Assembly: GCA_050181295.1 (NCBI GenBank)
Contig: JBFXDI010000067.1
Coordinates: 1 to 21,407, forward strand
Direction of reading: 5' to 3'
Source: JBFXDI01 sp050181295
GTDB taxonomy: Bacteria > Pseudomonadota > Alphaproteobacteria > Rhizobiales > Aestuariivirgaceae
DNA length: 21,407 bases
The position numbers were made by a program, and so were the translations under genes. Below the pieces are notes generated by a model. The model saw only the letters and a list, made by a program, of their open reading frames with translations. It did not search any database and had not been told where the DNA came from. This document shows, piece after piece, positions 7,758-15,930 of the stretch (position 1 is its first letter; each line of letters starts with the position of its first letter).

Positions 7758-7768
7758 TTGGCCGAAAT

Positions 7769-9319
7769 TCAGACGCCGGCCAATGCGGGCGTCTGCCCCT
7801 TGGGACTGAGGCTCCAGGCGACCGCGAGCACCAGGAACGCAAGGATCGCGAAGGCCACCGCGAACCACGAGCCCGCCGCCGCAAGCCCGCTGGCGCCCGC
7901 CCAGAGGAGCGAGGAGAAGGCTTCCGCGAAGGTCGCGACGCGCGAGGAGATGTGGCGCCGCCGGAAGCGGGATCGCTGCACCTGCGACCGGAACCAGAGC
8001 TGGACGGCGATGGCCGAGCACGCCGACGCCAGCACGCCGGCGATGGCGACGAGCCCCACGCGCGGGTCGATCCACAGGATGCCGAGGAGGAGCGGCCCCG
8101 CCACCACGAGCACGCAGGCGAGCACCGCCTCGATCTTGGCCCGAAGCGCCGCGCCGCGCGTGATCGGCGCCGTCGCGACGAGATCGGGCGCGTCCTCTCC
8201 CGACACCGCAAGCCAGGCGAGCCCGCCGCCGAGCTGGCCGACCGTCGTCACCAGCACCGGCACGGCCACGACGAGCGCGCTCACCTCCTCGCCATACTGG
8301 TGCCAAAGAAGCACCGCGGGCGGCAGGAGATAGAGCACCTGCATGAGCGACTGCGAGAGAAGCCATGGGTCGCGCTTCAGGAGCGCCCACTCCTTGGCGC
8401 GCAGCGCCGAGGCCTTGGAGCGGGACCGGAACCCGCCGCCTCTTGACGCCCTGGACGCAGGGACCATCGAGACGCCGGCGGCCGCCAGCACGTGCTGCCC
8501 GAAGGTGCCCGCGGTCGCGGCGATCACGGCCCCGAGGATCCCGAGCCCGAAGCCCAAGACCACAAGGAACGGCAGGCCCTCGCCCATGGCGGCGCGCGCC
8601 GGCCACCAGAGCGCGCTTGCTGGCCCGGGCGCCGCGGCAAGCAGCGCCTCCGACTGGAAGACCTCGAAGCGCGATATGCTGCCGTAGAAGACGATTGCCG
8701 CGATCTGGATGCCGATGACGAAGCCCGCGCCCATGATCGCCGCAACGACCTGCGCCACGAAGCGTGTGCGCTTCGGTCCGATGAGGCGGAAGAGCACGAT
8801 CGACACGACCACCGCCGCCGCGGTCGCAAGTGCGCCGAAGGACAGGAGCACGCCATAGGCGCCGAGCCACCGGAAGCCCCCGAGCAGGACTGCCACGTTG
8901 ATGAAGGGTGCCGCCAGCAGCAGCGACATCGAGGTCGTGGCGACCGCGACTGCGAGGATGCGCACCGCGAAGAGGCGCTTTGCCGGCGCCGGCGACGACA
9001 GGACGAGGTCCAGGTCGGCGCGGGCATAGAAGACGCGCGTCACGGACTCGACCGCCTGCGACAGCATGAGCGAGAAGGCGAGCAGCGCCGAGCCCGTGAG
9101 GAGAAGCAGCGTCGGCTTGTCGGCGGCAACGCCCTTCGCCAGCAACGGTCCCACGACACCGAAGGCCAGCGCGTGCAGCCCGGCGACGGCAATGATGAGG
9201 ATAAACGCCAGCCGCTTCTCGCGGCCGCGCCTGCCCGCCGTCATCATGGAGAGCCAGTCGCGCCAGGAGAGCCTGAGCTCGTGCGCCGCGAACCAGGGGA
9301 GCGTGGAAGGCTGGCTCAA
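7769..9319 (-). CDS. ABC-2 type exporter membrane protein (about 516 aa)
   Basis: Predicted polytopic inner-membrane partner of the ATPase encoded just upstream. The N-terminal 25 residues are hydrophilic, then hydrophobic segments recur in two halves separated by a basic loop (RSRSKASALRAKEWALLKRD, about residues 280-300). I see no signal peptide and no catalytic motif. I chose the TTG at 9319, which overlaps the ATPase stop as TTGA and has GGAG six bases upstream; the frame stays open further upstream only as antiphase to the ATPase gene. Codon bias is strongly GC-rich. Two-gene exporters of this type include drug, lipid and polysaccharide systems; nothing here identifies the cargo. Confidence 0.75.
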   Translation of the reverse strand: MSQPSTLPWFAAHELRLSWRDWLSMMTAGRRGREKRLAFILIIAVAGLHALAFGVVGPLLAKGVAADKPTLLLLTGSALLAFSLMLSQAVESVTRVFYARADLDLVLSSPAPAKRLFAVRILAVAVATTSMSLLLAAPFINVAVLLGGFRWLGAYGVLLSFGALATAAAVVVSIVLFRLIGPKRTRFVAQVVAAIMGAGFVIGIQIAAIVFYGSISRFEVFQSEALLAAAPGPASALWWPARAAMGEGLPFLVVLGFGLGILGAVIAATAGTFGQHVLAAAGVSMVPASRASRGGGFRSRSKASALRAKEWALLKRDPWLLSQSLMQVLYLLPPAVLLWHQYGEEVSALVVAVPVLVTTVGQLGGGLAWLAVSGEDAPDLVATAPITRGAALRAKIEAVLACVLVVAGPLLLGILWIDPRVGLVAIAGVLASACSAIAVQLWFRSQVQRSRFRRRHISSRVATFAEAFSSLLWAGASGLAAAGSWFAVAFAILAFLVLAVAWSLSPKGQTPALAGV

Positions 9320-10062
9320 GCCGCGCTCCGCTCCGCCACGAGATCGAGGAAGATCTCTTCGAGGTTCATGCCGTCCCTGCCGGACTTGAGCCGCAGCTCC
9401 GAGAGCGTGCCTTCCGCGATCAGGCGGCCGCGCGAGATGACGCCGATGCGCTCGGCCATGCGCTCGGCGACCTCGAGGATGTGCGTCGTGAGAATGACCG
9501 TGCCGCCGTCGTGCACCCGCTCCCTGAGCACGTCCTTGACGAGACGGGCCGAGCCTGCGTCGAGCCCTGTCAGCGGCTCGTCGAGGATGATGAGGCGCGG
9601 CTCGTGCACCAGCGCGCCGGCGAGCGCCACCTTCTGGCGCATGCCCTTGGAGAAGCCCTCGCAGCGCTCGTGCATGTGGTCTTTCAGGCCCAGCCGCTCG
9701 AGGAGCGCTACCGCTCGCGGTTCCGCGATCCGCGCCTCGATGCTCCAGAGGCCGGCGACGAACTCCAGATACTCGTAAGGCGTGAGCTTGTCGTAGATCA
9801 TCGGCTCGTCCGAGACCCAGGCGGTCACACGTTTGGCCTCGACGGGATGCGTGAGCGCATCGACGCCGAAGATCGAGATCGAGCCCGTGTCGGGCCTGAG
9901 GAGCCCCGCCACCATCCTGAGCGTCGTGGTCTTGCCGGCGCCGTTCGGCCCGAGGAGCGCGTAGAATTCGCCCGCCGCGATCCTGAGATCCAGCCCGTCG
10001 ACCGCGGGGCGCTCGAAGCGCTTGCCGAGGCCCGAAACCTCGAGGGCTGCCCGCCCGTTCAT
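9316..10062 (-). CDS. ABC transporter ATP-binding protein (exporter type)
   Basis: Cytosolic nucleotide-binding subunit, 248 aa, expected to power the membrane protein encoded next. Walker A is GPNGAGKTT (38-46), the signature region is FSKGMRQK (137-144) in the form typical of ABC-2 exporters, Walker B is LIILDEP (157-163), the D-loop is GLDAG, and the switch His is H194 in TTHILEVAE. The usual Q-loop glutamine is not evident: the segment reads VSDEPMIYDKLTPYEYL (about 83-99). This DEP form occurs in some exporters of this group. ATG 10062 is preferred over a TTG two codons upstream because AAGGGAG sits at ideal distance. The stop overlaps the next start by TTGA, so the two are translationally coupled. 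Confidence 0.92.
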   Translation of the reverse strand: MNGRAALEVSGLGKRFERPAVDGLDLRIAAGEFYALLGPNGAGKTTTLRMVAGLLRPDTGSISIFGVDALTHPVEAKRVTAWVSDEPMIYDKLTPYEYLEFVAGLWSIEARIAEPRAVALLERLGLKDHMHERCEGFSKGMRQKVALAGALVHEPRLIILDEPLTGLDAGSARLVKDVLRERVHDGGTVILTTHILEVAERMAERIGVISRGRLIAEGTLSELRLKSGRDGMNLEEIFLDLVAERSAA

Positions 10063-10170
10063 GCCCAAGTCTCCCTTGAAAGGCCGGCAACCCTAGTCCG
10101 GGGAGATTGAGGGAGAATGAACGCAAAGCCTTCAATCCGCGTTTGGAGACAGTCCGGGAAGGAGGATCGC

Positions 10171-10830
10171 ATGCGCAGCTTCTGGAGAGACAACAGCCTC
10201 AGCATCGTGCTCCTGGCCGCCTTCCTCGCCTCCTTTGTCGGCCAGTTCTTCACCGGCTGGGCCGTCGAGCGGCAAGAGGCGGCGATGCACGGGCTAGCTG
10301 CGCCGGCTTTCACTGCCTATTTCGTGAGCGGCGCCTTCCTTTCGGCCGTGTTCGAGAACTGGGAGAGCGAGTTCCTGCAGATGTCGGCCTACGTGCTGCT
10401 GACGGCGCTCCTCTTCCAGAAGGGATCGCCGGAATCGCGCTCGCCCGACGAAGCGCCGGAGGAGGAGGGCATCACCCGCCCCGCGACCGATCCCAGGGCG
10501 CCCTGGCCCGCGCGCGGCGGTCTCACCGTCCGCTATCTCTACGCGCACTCGCTGACCTTGGCGCTCGCGCTGCTGTTCGTCATCTCCTTCGTGCTGCACT
10601 GGATCAACAGCGCGCGCGCGGCCGGCGAGAAGGCGGTCGAGCACGGTCTTCCGCCACCCGCACTGTTCTCCTACCTCTTCAGCGCGGAACTCTGGTTCGA
10701 GAGCTTCCAGAACTGGCAGAGCGAGTTCCTGTCCACGGCCGTGCTGGTGCTGCTGGCGATCTTTCTCCGCCAGAGGAATTCGCCGGAATCGAAGAGGGTG
10801 GCCGCGCCGGTCTCGCAGACGGGCGCATGA
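10171..10830 (+). CDS. DUF6766 family membrane protein with internal duplication
   Basis: 219 aa, predicted four membrane segments, function unknown. The protein is two copies of one unit: MHGLAAPAFTAY (39-50) matches EHGLPPPALFSY (157-168), ENWESEF (62-68) matches QNWQSEF (180-186), and KGSPESR (84-90) matches RNSPESK (202-208), always exactly 118 residues apart. Each copy starts with a transmembrane segment and ends with a second one after the NWxSEF motif. An acidic, Pro-rich linker (about 88-115) joins them. I recognise this as the DUF6766 pattern, in which the duplication is a family trait. ATG 10171 is chosen because AAGGAGG lies six bases before it and it gives the usual MRxFxRDNxLS start; an in-frame ATG at 10117 is less good. 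It converges on the Rieske gene with three bases between stops. Confidence 0.85.
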   Translation: MRSFWRDNSLSIVLLAAFLASFVGQFFTGWAVERQEAAMHGLAAPAFTAYFVSGAFLSAVFENWESEFLQMSAYVLLTALLFQKGSPESRSPDEAPEEEGITRPATDPRAPWPARGGLTVRYLYAHSLTLALALLFVISFVLHWINSARAAGEKAVEHGLPPPALFSYLFSAELWFESFQNWQSEFLSTAVLVLLAIFLRQRNSPESKRVAAPVSQTGA

Positions 10831-10833
10831 CCG

Positions 10834-11994
10834 TCACGCCGCGTCGAGCCCGTCCCGCACCCAGTCGTGGAAGCGCTTGAGGAGGTATTCCTCGGGCATC
10901 AGCACGCCCTTCTCGAAGGGCGCTGCATGGAGGCCTCGCTGGTTGATCTCGCAGGCCGCCCCGTCCTGTTCCATGACCAGCGTCTCGAAGCCGATGACAT
11001 TCTCCGGATCGTAGGTCGGGTCTTCGAGCGCTTCCTTCTCGAACAGCCATTCGGCCACGAGCTCGATGCGCTCCGGCCCCAGCGGCAGCAGGCGCACGAT
11101 CCGCGCATGGTCGGCATAGCCGCCGATGAACATGGCAGGCCAGGCGGAGGCGTAGGCCTGGCCGCGCGCCAAGTCCTCCGCCGTGAGGGTCGCGATCGCG
11201 TGTCCCTGCGCGCTGCCGTCGCCCGACCAGGTCTCCGCGCCCGGCCTCAGTCCGCCTCGGAACTTCGGATCCGTCGAGCCCTCATGCGCCGTCCAGTCGG
11301 GCAGGTCCTTGGTGTTGATGATGCGGCGGGAATAGAGGGGAACGAGCGCCGTCAGCTCGGGATGGATGTTCGGGCAGTGCAGGCACTCGTTGAAGTTCTC
11401 CCAAAAACTCTTCCAGTTGCAGGCGATCTCGGTGCGCCAGACGCGCCCCACCACCATGTCCTCGAGCGGAAAATGGGCAAGCGCGTCCGGTGGCCGCTGG
11501 AAGGCCGCCGTCTCGCTCCATTGCGCCTGGGGATCGAAGTTGATGAAGATCGAGCCCCGCCACTCGGCAAGCGCCACCTTGTAGAGGCCGTATTCGGAGC
11601 GGTCGAAGTTCTTCGGCTCCGAGAAGGAGCTGGTGCGCACGAGCCGCCCGTCATCGGCCGCGAAGGACCACTGGTGATAGGGGCAGACGAGGAGCTTCGA
11701 GCCGAGCCGGCCTTGCTCCTCGGTGCAGAGGAGCGAGCCGCGGTGTCGGCAGGTGTTGTGGAAGGCCTTGAGCGCCCCGTTGCCGTCCCGCAGCACCACC
11801 ACGTTCTGATCGTCGAAACGGATCGCCCGGTAGGAGAGCGGCGCTGCCAGCAGGCTCGAGCGGCACACATAGATCCAGCGCTTCCGCCATACGCTGCGCA
11901 TCTCGCGCCTGTGGTGGTCGGGGTCGTAGTACCAGGAAGCCGGAAGCCCTGCGACGGCCTCCGTCAGCGCGTTGTGGGGAACGATCTCGTTCAT
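10834..11994 (-). CDS. Rieske non-haem iron oxygenase, alpha subunit (GbcA/CntA-like)
   Basis: Predicted oxygenase component that uses a Rieske [2Fe-2S] cluster and a mononuclear iron to hydroxylate or N-demethylate its substrate. The protein is 386 aa. Rieske ligands are Cys82, His84, Cys104 and His107 (CRH and CPYHQW), with 19 residues between His84 and Cys104, slightly more than the usual 15-17. The iron-site motif is NECLHCPNIH, giving His206 and His211, with Asp344 (EQDGAACE) as the likely third ligand. The CPYHQW variant, the ENFNECLHC helix and the C-terminal QDGAACEINQRG resemble glycine-betaine, stachydrine and carnitine oxygenases more than aromatic-ring dioxygenases. Start ATG 11994 has GGAGAGAG upstream. 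It is the last gene of the minus-strand cluster, after the binding-protein gene and a hairpin. No reductase gene is in the window, so electrons must come from elsewhere. The substrate is not known. Confidence 0.9.
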   Translation of the reverse strand: MNEIVPHNALTEAVAGLPASWYYDPDHHRREMRSVWRKRWIYVCRSSLLAAPLSYRAIRFDDQNVVVLRDGNGALKAFHNTCRHRGSLLCTEEQGRLGSKLLVCPYHQWSFAADDGRLVRTSSFSEPKNFDRSEYGLYKVALAEWRGSIFINFDPQAQWSETAAFQRPPDALAHFPLEDMVVGRVWRTEIACNWKSFWENFNECLHCPNIHPELTALVPLYSRRIINTKDLPDWTAHEGSTDPKFRGGLRPGAETWSGDGSAQGHAIATLTAEDLARGQAYASAWPAMFIGGYADHARIVRLLPLGPERIELVAEWLFEKEALEDPTYDPENVIGFETLVMEQDGAACEINQRGLHAAPFEKGVLMPEEYLLKRFHDWVRDGLDAA

Positions 11995-12016
11995 CGTCTC
12001 TCTCCAAACAGAAGCT

Positions 12017-12043
12017 GCGGAGGCCGACGCATCCGGCCTCCGC
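12017..12043 (-). terminator. Hairpin between binding-protein and Rieske genes
   Basis: A perfect 10-bp stem, GCGGAGGCCG (12017-12026) with CGGCCTCCGC (12034-12043), encloses a 7-nt loop. In the minus-strand transcript it starts 13 bases after the binding-protein stop and is followed by AGCTTCTGTTT, a weak U-rich tail. Such hairpins after binding-protein genes often stabilise the upstream mRNA and let only part of transcription continue, here into the Rieske gene. Confidence 0.5.
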
Positions 12044-12055
12044 GAGGCGGCAGCA

Positions 12056-13108
12056 TCAGCCCAGCATGAGCTGGTTCCAGGCCTCCTCGTATTCGCGCGA
12101 ATACTTGTCGGCCTCCTCCTCGTTCAGGATCAGCATGTGCTGGATGTTGTCGGGGTCCATGACGAGGATCTTCTTGGTCTCCGCGTCGGCCTTGGCGGTG
12201 GCCGAGCCCAGCACCGGCCCATAGGTCTTGAGCGCCAGCATCTTCTCCTGCTGCTCCTCGGCGAGCGCGAAGTCGATCAGCTCGTGCGCGACCGCGGCAT
12301 GGGGCGAGCCCTTGGGGATCACCCACCAATTGGCCCAGGCGATGCCGTCCTTGTAAGTGTAGCCCACTGGCGCCTTCTCGGCCACCGCCGCCAGCACGCG
12401 GCCGCTCCAGGCCGAGGACAGCGCCAGTTCGCCCGAGGTCAGGAGCTGGGGCGGCTGCGCCCCTGCCGACCAGAACACGGCGACATTGGGCTTGAGCTCC
12501 TTGATCTTGCCCAGCGCCATGTCCGCCTTCTCCTTGGTATAGGGGAAGACCTCGTCCGGCTTGAGCCCGGCGGCCAGGAGCGCGGCCTCGTAGTTGTAGT
12601 AGAAATACTTGTAGAGGCCGCGCGGTCCGGGAAACCGCTTCACATCCCAGAAGTCCGCCCAGGACTGCGGGCCTGCCTCCGGGAAGGCGGTGGTCGACCA
12701 CGCGAAGATGGTGGCGCCGGTCGAGGTGGCGACGCCGTTGGGCGCCACCCATTTCGGGTCGAGGTTCTTGGCGTTGGGGATCTTCGAGAGATCGAGGGCC
12801 TCGAGGAAGCCGTCCTTGGCCCCCTGCCACACGGTTCGTCCGCCCACGTCCACGAGGTCCCATTCCACCGCATTGGCCTGCACCATGGCGCGGATCTTGG
12901 CCGTCTCGGTTGGCGAGGCGTTGATGATCTCGATGCCCTTCTTCTCCGCGAAGGGCTGGGTGAAGGCCGACTTCTCCGCATCCGACAGGGCGCCGCCCCA
13001 GGATGTGAAGGTGAAGGGGCGGGCGGCCCGGGCGCGGTGCGCGAAGGAACCCACTCCCGCCAGGGCACCTGCAGCCGCGCCTGCCATCAGAAACTGTCGT
13101 CTGTGCAT
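12056..13108 (-). CDS. ABC importer substrate-binding protein (PotD/PotF-like), Tat signal
   Basis: Periplasmic binding protein, 350 aa, of the spermidine/putrescine-type family (SBP_bac_8-like). The N-terminus MHRRQFLMAGAAAGALAG is a twin-arginine signal (RRQFL at 3-7) with a hydrophobic stretch and likely cleavage after ARA near residue 28, so it is exported folded. The mature part begins with FTFTSWGGALSDAEKSAF, typical of this family, followed later by VEWDLVDVGG. Start ATG 13108 has GGGAGGAGA upstream. It lies 16 bp after the ATPase gene and belongs to one importer operon with the two permeases and ATPase. Members of this family bind polyamines but also other small cations, opines and unknown solutes; the ligand cannot be read off. 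Confidence 0.9.
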   Translation of the reverse strand: MHRRQFLMAGAAAGALAGVGSFAHRARAARPFTFTSWGGALSDAEKSAFTQPFAEKKGIEIINASPTETAKIRAMVQANAVEWDLVDVGGRTVWQGAKDGFLEALDLSKIPNAKNLDPKWVAPNGVATSTGATIFAWSTTAFPEAGPQSWADFWDVKRFPGPRGLYKYFYYNYEAALLAAGLKPDEVFPYTKEKADMALGKIKELKPNVAVFWSAGAQPPQLLTSGELALSSAWSGRVLAAVAEKAPVGYTYKDGIAWANWWVIPKGSPHAAVAHELIDFALAEEQQEKMLALKTYGPVLGSATAKADAETKKILVMDPDNIQHMLILNEEEADKYSREYEEAWNQLMLG

Positions 13109-13124
13109 CGTTCTTCTCCTCCCT

Positions 13125-14188
<1,064 letters not shown>

Positions 14189-14192
<4 letters not shown>

Positions 14193-14992
14193 CGCGTCCG
14201 TTCCTCGCCGAGCCCTGGCCCGATCAGCCTGCCGATCACGAACAGCACGGCGGCAAGCACGATCATGAGGGTGGCGGCGACCGCGACGGCAGGCGTGAAC
14301 TCGACGCGGATGGTCTCCCAGATCTTGACCGGCAGGGTCTTGGCGGCATAGCCGGACATGAAGACGGAGATGATGGCCTCATCGAACGAGGTGATGAAGG
14401 CGAAGACCCCGCCCCCGACGACGCCCGGCAGGATGTTGGGCAGCGTGATGGTGCGGAAGATGGTCCAGGGCGAGGCTCCCAGCCCGGCGGCGGCCTGCAG
14501 CCACCGCCCGTCGAGCGCGTTCAGCGAGATGCCGACATTGATGACGACGAAGGGCAGCGCCAGGCAGGCATGGCTCAGCACCATGCCGGCGAGCGTCCCG
14601 TTCATGCCGACATCGAGCGCCGTGCGGTAGATCGCGACCGCGATGACGATCACCGGCACGATGATCGGTGCCAGGAAGAAGGCGGTGATGGCGCTGCGCA
14701 TCCTCGCCGGCACGCGCTGGAGGCCCATCGCCGCCGGCACGCCGACACCGAGCGTGAAGAGCGTGCAGAGCACGGCCGCCTTGACGCTCACCCAGAGCGA
14801 GCCCCGCCAGCCGGGATCGCCGAAGAAATCCGTGTACCAGCGGGTCGAGTAGACTTTGGGCGGCAGAGCGATGAAGCTCGAGTCGTTGAAGGACGCCGGC
14901 ACCACGGCGAGGATCGGCAGCACGAGGAACGCCAGCACCAGATTGGCGCCAGCGAAGGCGAGGACTGTGAGCCAGGGAGGAAGGCGCGTCAT
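14189..14992 (-). CDS. ABC importer permease (PotC-like)
   Basis: Inner-membrane permease of 267 aa with about six hydrophobic segments. The cytoplasmic EAA loop that docks the ATPase is AAAGLGASPWTIFRTITLP (167-185). The first segment (about 10-32) is followed by a periplasmic stretch ending TRWYTDFFGDPGW, typical of PotC relatives. The ATG at 14992 overlaps the previous stop as ATGA, fixing the start; longer frames upstream are only antiphase to the partner permease. It is the second of the two permeases in the operon, and the pair forms the heterodimeric channel. Confidence 0.93.
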
Positions 14993-15825
14993 CGCGTATA
15001 GACCTGCCGCACGGAGGGGACGAGGCGCGCGAGCACCGCGAGGATCACGAGCACGATGGCGAGCAGCACGATCGAGCCCGCCGCCGCCAGCGACCATGCG
15101 AGCCGGTCGGTCACGAAGCTCGATACAAGCATCGAGAGCGTCATGGCGTTGGCGCCGCCGAGCAGCGCCGGTGTGATGAAGAACCCGAGCGAGAGCAGGA
15201 ACACGAAGGTCGCACCACCGGCGATGCCGGGGATGCAAAGCGGCAGATAGACCCGGAAGAACGTGTCCATGAGCCCTGCCCCAAGGCCGTCGCTCGCGAG
15301 CAGCAGCCGTCTGTCGATGCTGCTCATGGAGCCGTAGAGCGGGATGATGGCGTAGGGCAGGAGCACATGCACCATGCCGATGATCACGCCCGTGTGGTTG
15401 AAGAGCAGCGCGATCGGCTGGTCCGTGACGCCGAGCGCCTGGAGGAAGCGGTTGACCGGACCGTTGCGCTCGAGAAGCAGCATCCAGGAGAACGTGCGCA
15501 CCAGGACCGAGATCCAGAACGGGAAGAGCACGCCGTAGAGCATCAGCACGAAGGCGAGGTCGGAGACCCGCGTCAGCCCGTAGGCCACGGGCCAGGCGAG
15601 CAGCATGGTCAGCACGGTGACGATGACCGCCACGAGCAGCGTGTAGAGCATCACCTGACGGTAGACGGGGCTCGCAAGCAGCGTCTCGAAGGAGGCGAAG
15701 GCCCCCGCCTCATCCAGGAAGGCAAGCGTGAACAGCCGGACGAGAGGGAGGGCGAACCAGCCGAGGAGGAACAGCAGGGCGGGCGCAATCAAGAGGCACG
15801 TCGCGATCGTCTGCCGCCTGATCAT
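14989..15825 (-). CDS. ABC importer permease (PotB-like)
   Basis: Inner-membrane permease of 278 aa with about six hydrophobic segments. The motif LVRTFSWMLLLERNGPVN (108-125) is typical of PotB relatives, and the EAA-type loop is SDGLGAGLMDTFFRVYLP (178-195). I chose the ATG at 15825 because GGGAG lies five bases before it; an ATG four codons upstream (15837) has no ribosome site. It is first of the four importer genes and lies 105 bp downstream of the GMC oxidoreductase gene, with a palindromic repeat in that gap. Confidence 0.93.
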   Translation of the reverse strand: MIRRQTIATCLLIAPALLFLLGWFALPLVRLFTLAFLDEAGAFASFETLLASPVYRQVMLYTLLVAVIVTVLTMLLAWPVAYGLTRVSDLAFVLMLYGVLFPFWISVLVRTFSWMLLLERNGPVNRFLQALGVTDQPIALLFNHTGVIIGMVHVLLPYAIIPLYGSMSSIDRRLLLASDGLGAGLMDTFFRVYLPLCIPGIAGGATFVFLLSLGFFITPALLGGANAMTLSMLVSSFVTDRLAWSLAAAGSIVLLAIVLVILAVLARLVPSVRQVYTR

Positions 15826-15892
15826 TCCGTCTCCCATCGAGGGAGCCTAGAACAGGTCCGACGGGTCGTGAAGGGCTCTCCTCCTGCATGTC

Positions 15893-15924
15893 ATCCCGGA
15901 TGGGCCGCAGGCCCAGTCCGGGAT
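15893..15924. repeat. Palindromic repeat in the GMC-permease gap
   Basis: The left arm ATCCCGGATGGGCC (15893-15906) pairs with GGCCCA plus TCCGGGAT (15910-15915 and 15917-15924), giving a 14-bp stem with one bulged G (15916) and a 3-nt loop GCA. The flanking GTCATCCCGG...GGGATCCATC form is a dispersed element well known in Hyphomicrobiales. In the minus-strand transcript the hairpin starts seven bases after the GMC stop and could reduce read-through into the importer genes. Confidence 0.7.
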
Positions 15925-15930
15925 CCATCT

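Noticed and set aside
9320..10135. Upstream extension of the exporter permease frame
   Set aside because: It overlaps the ATPase gene in another frame and reads as Arg/Ala/Gly-rich nonsense; the TTG at 9319 overlapping the ATPase stop is the better start.
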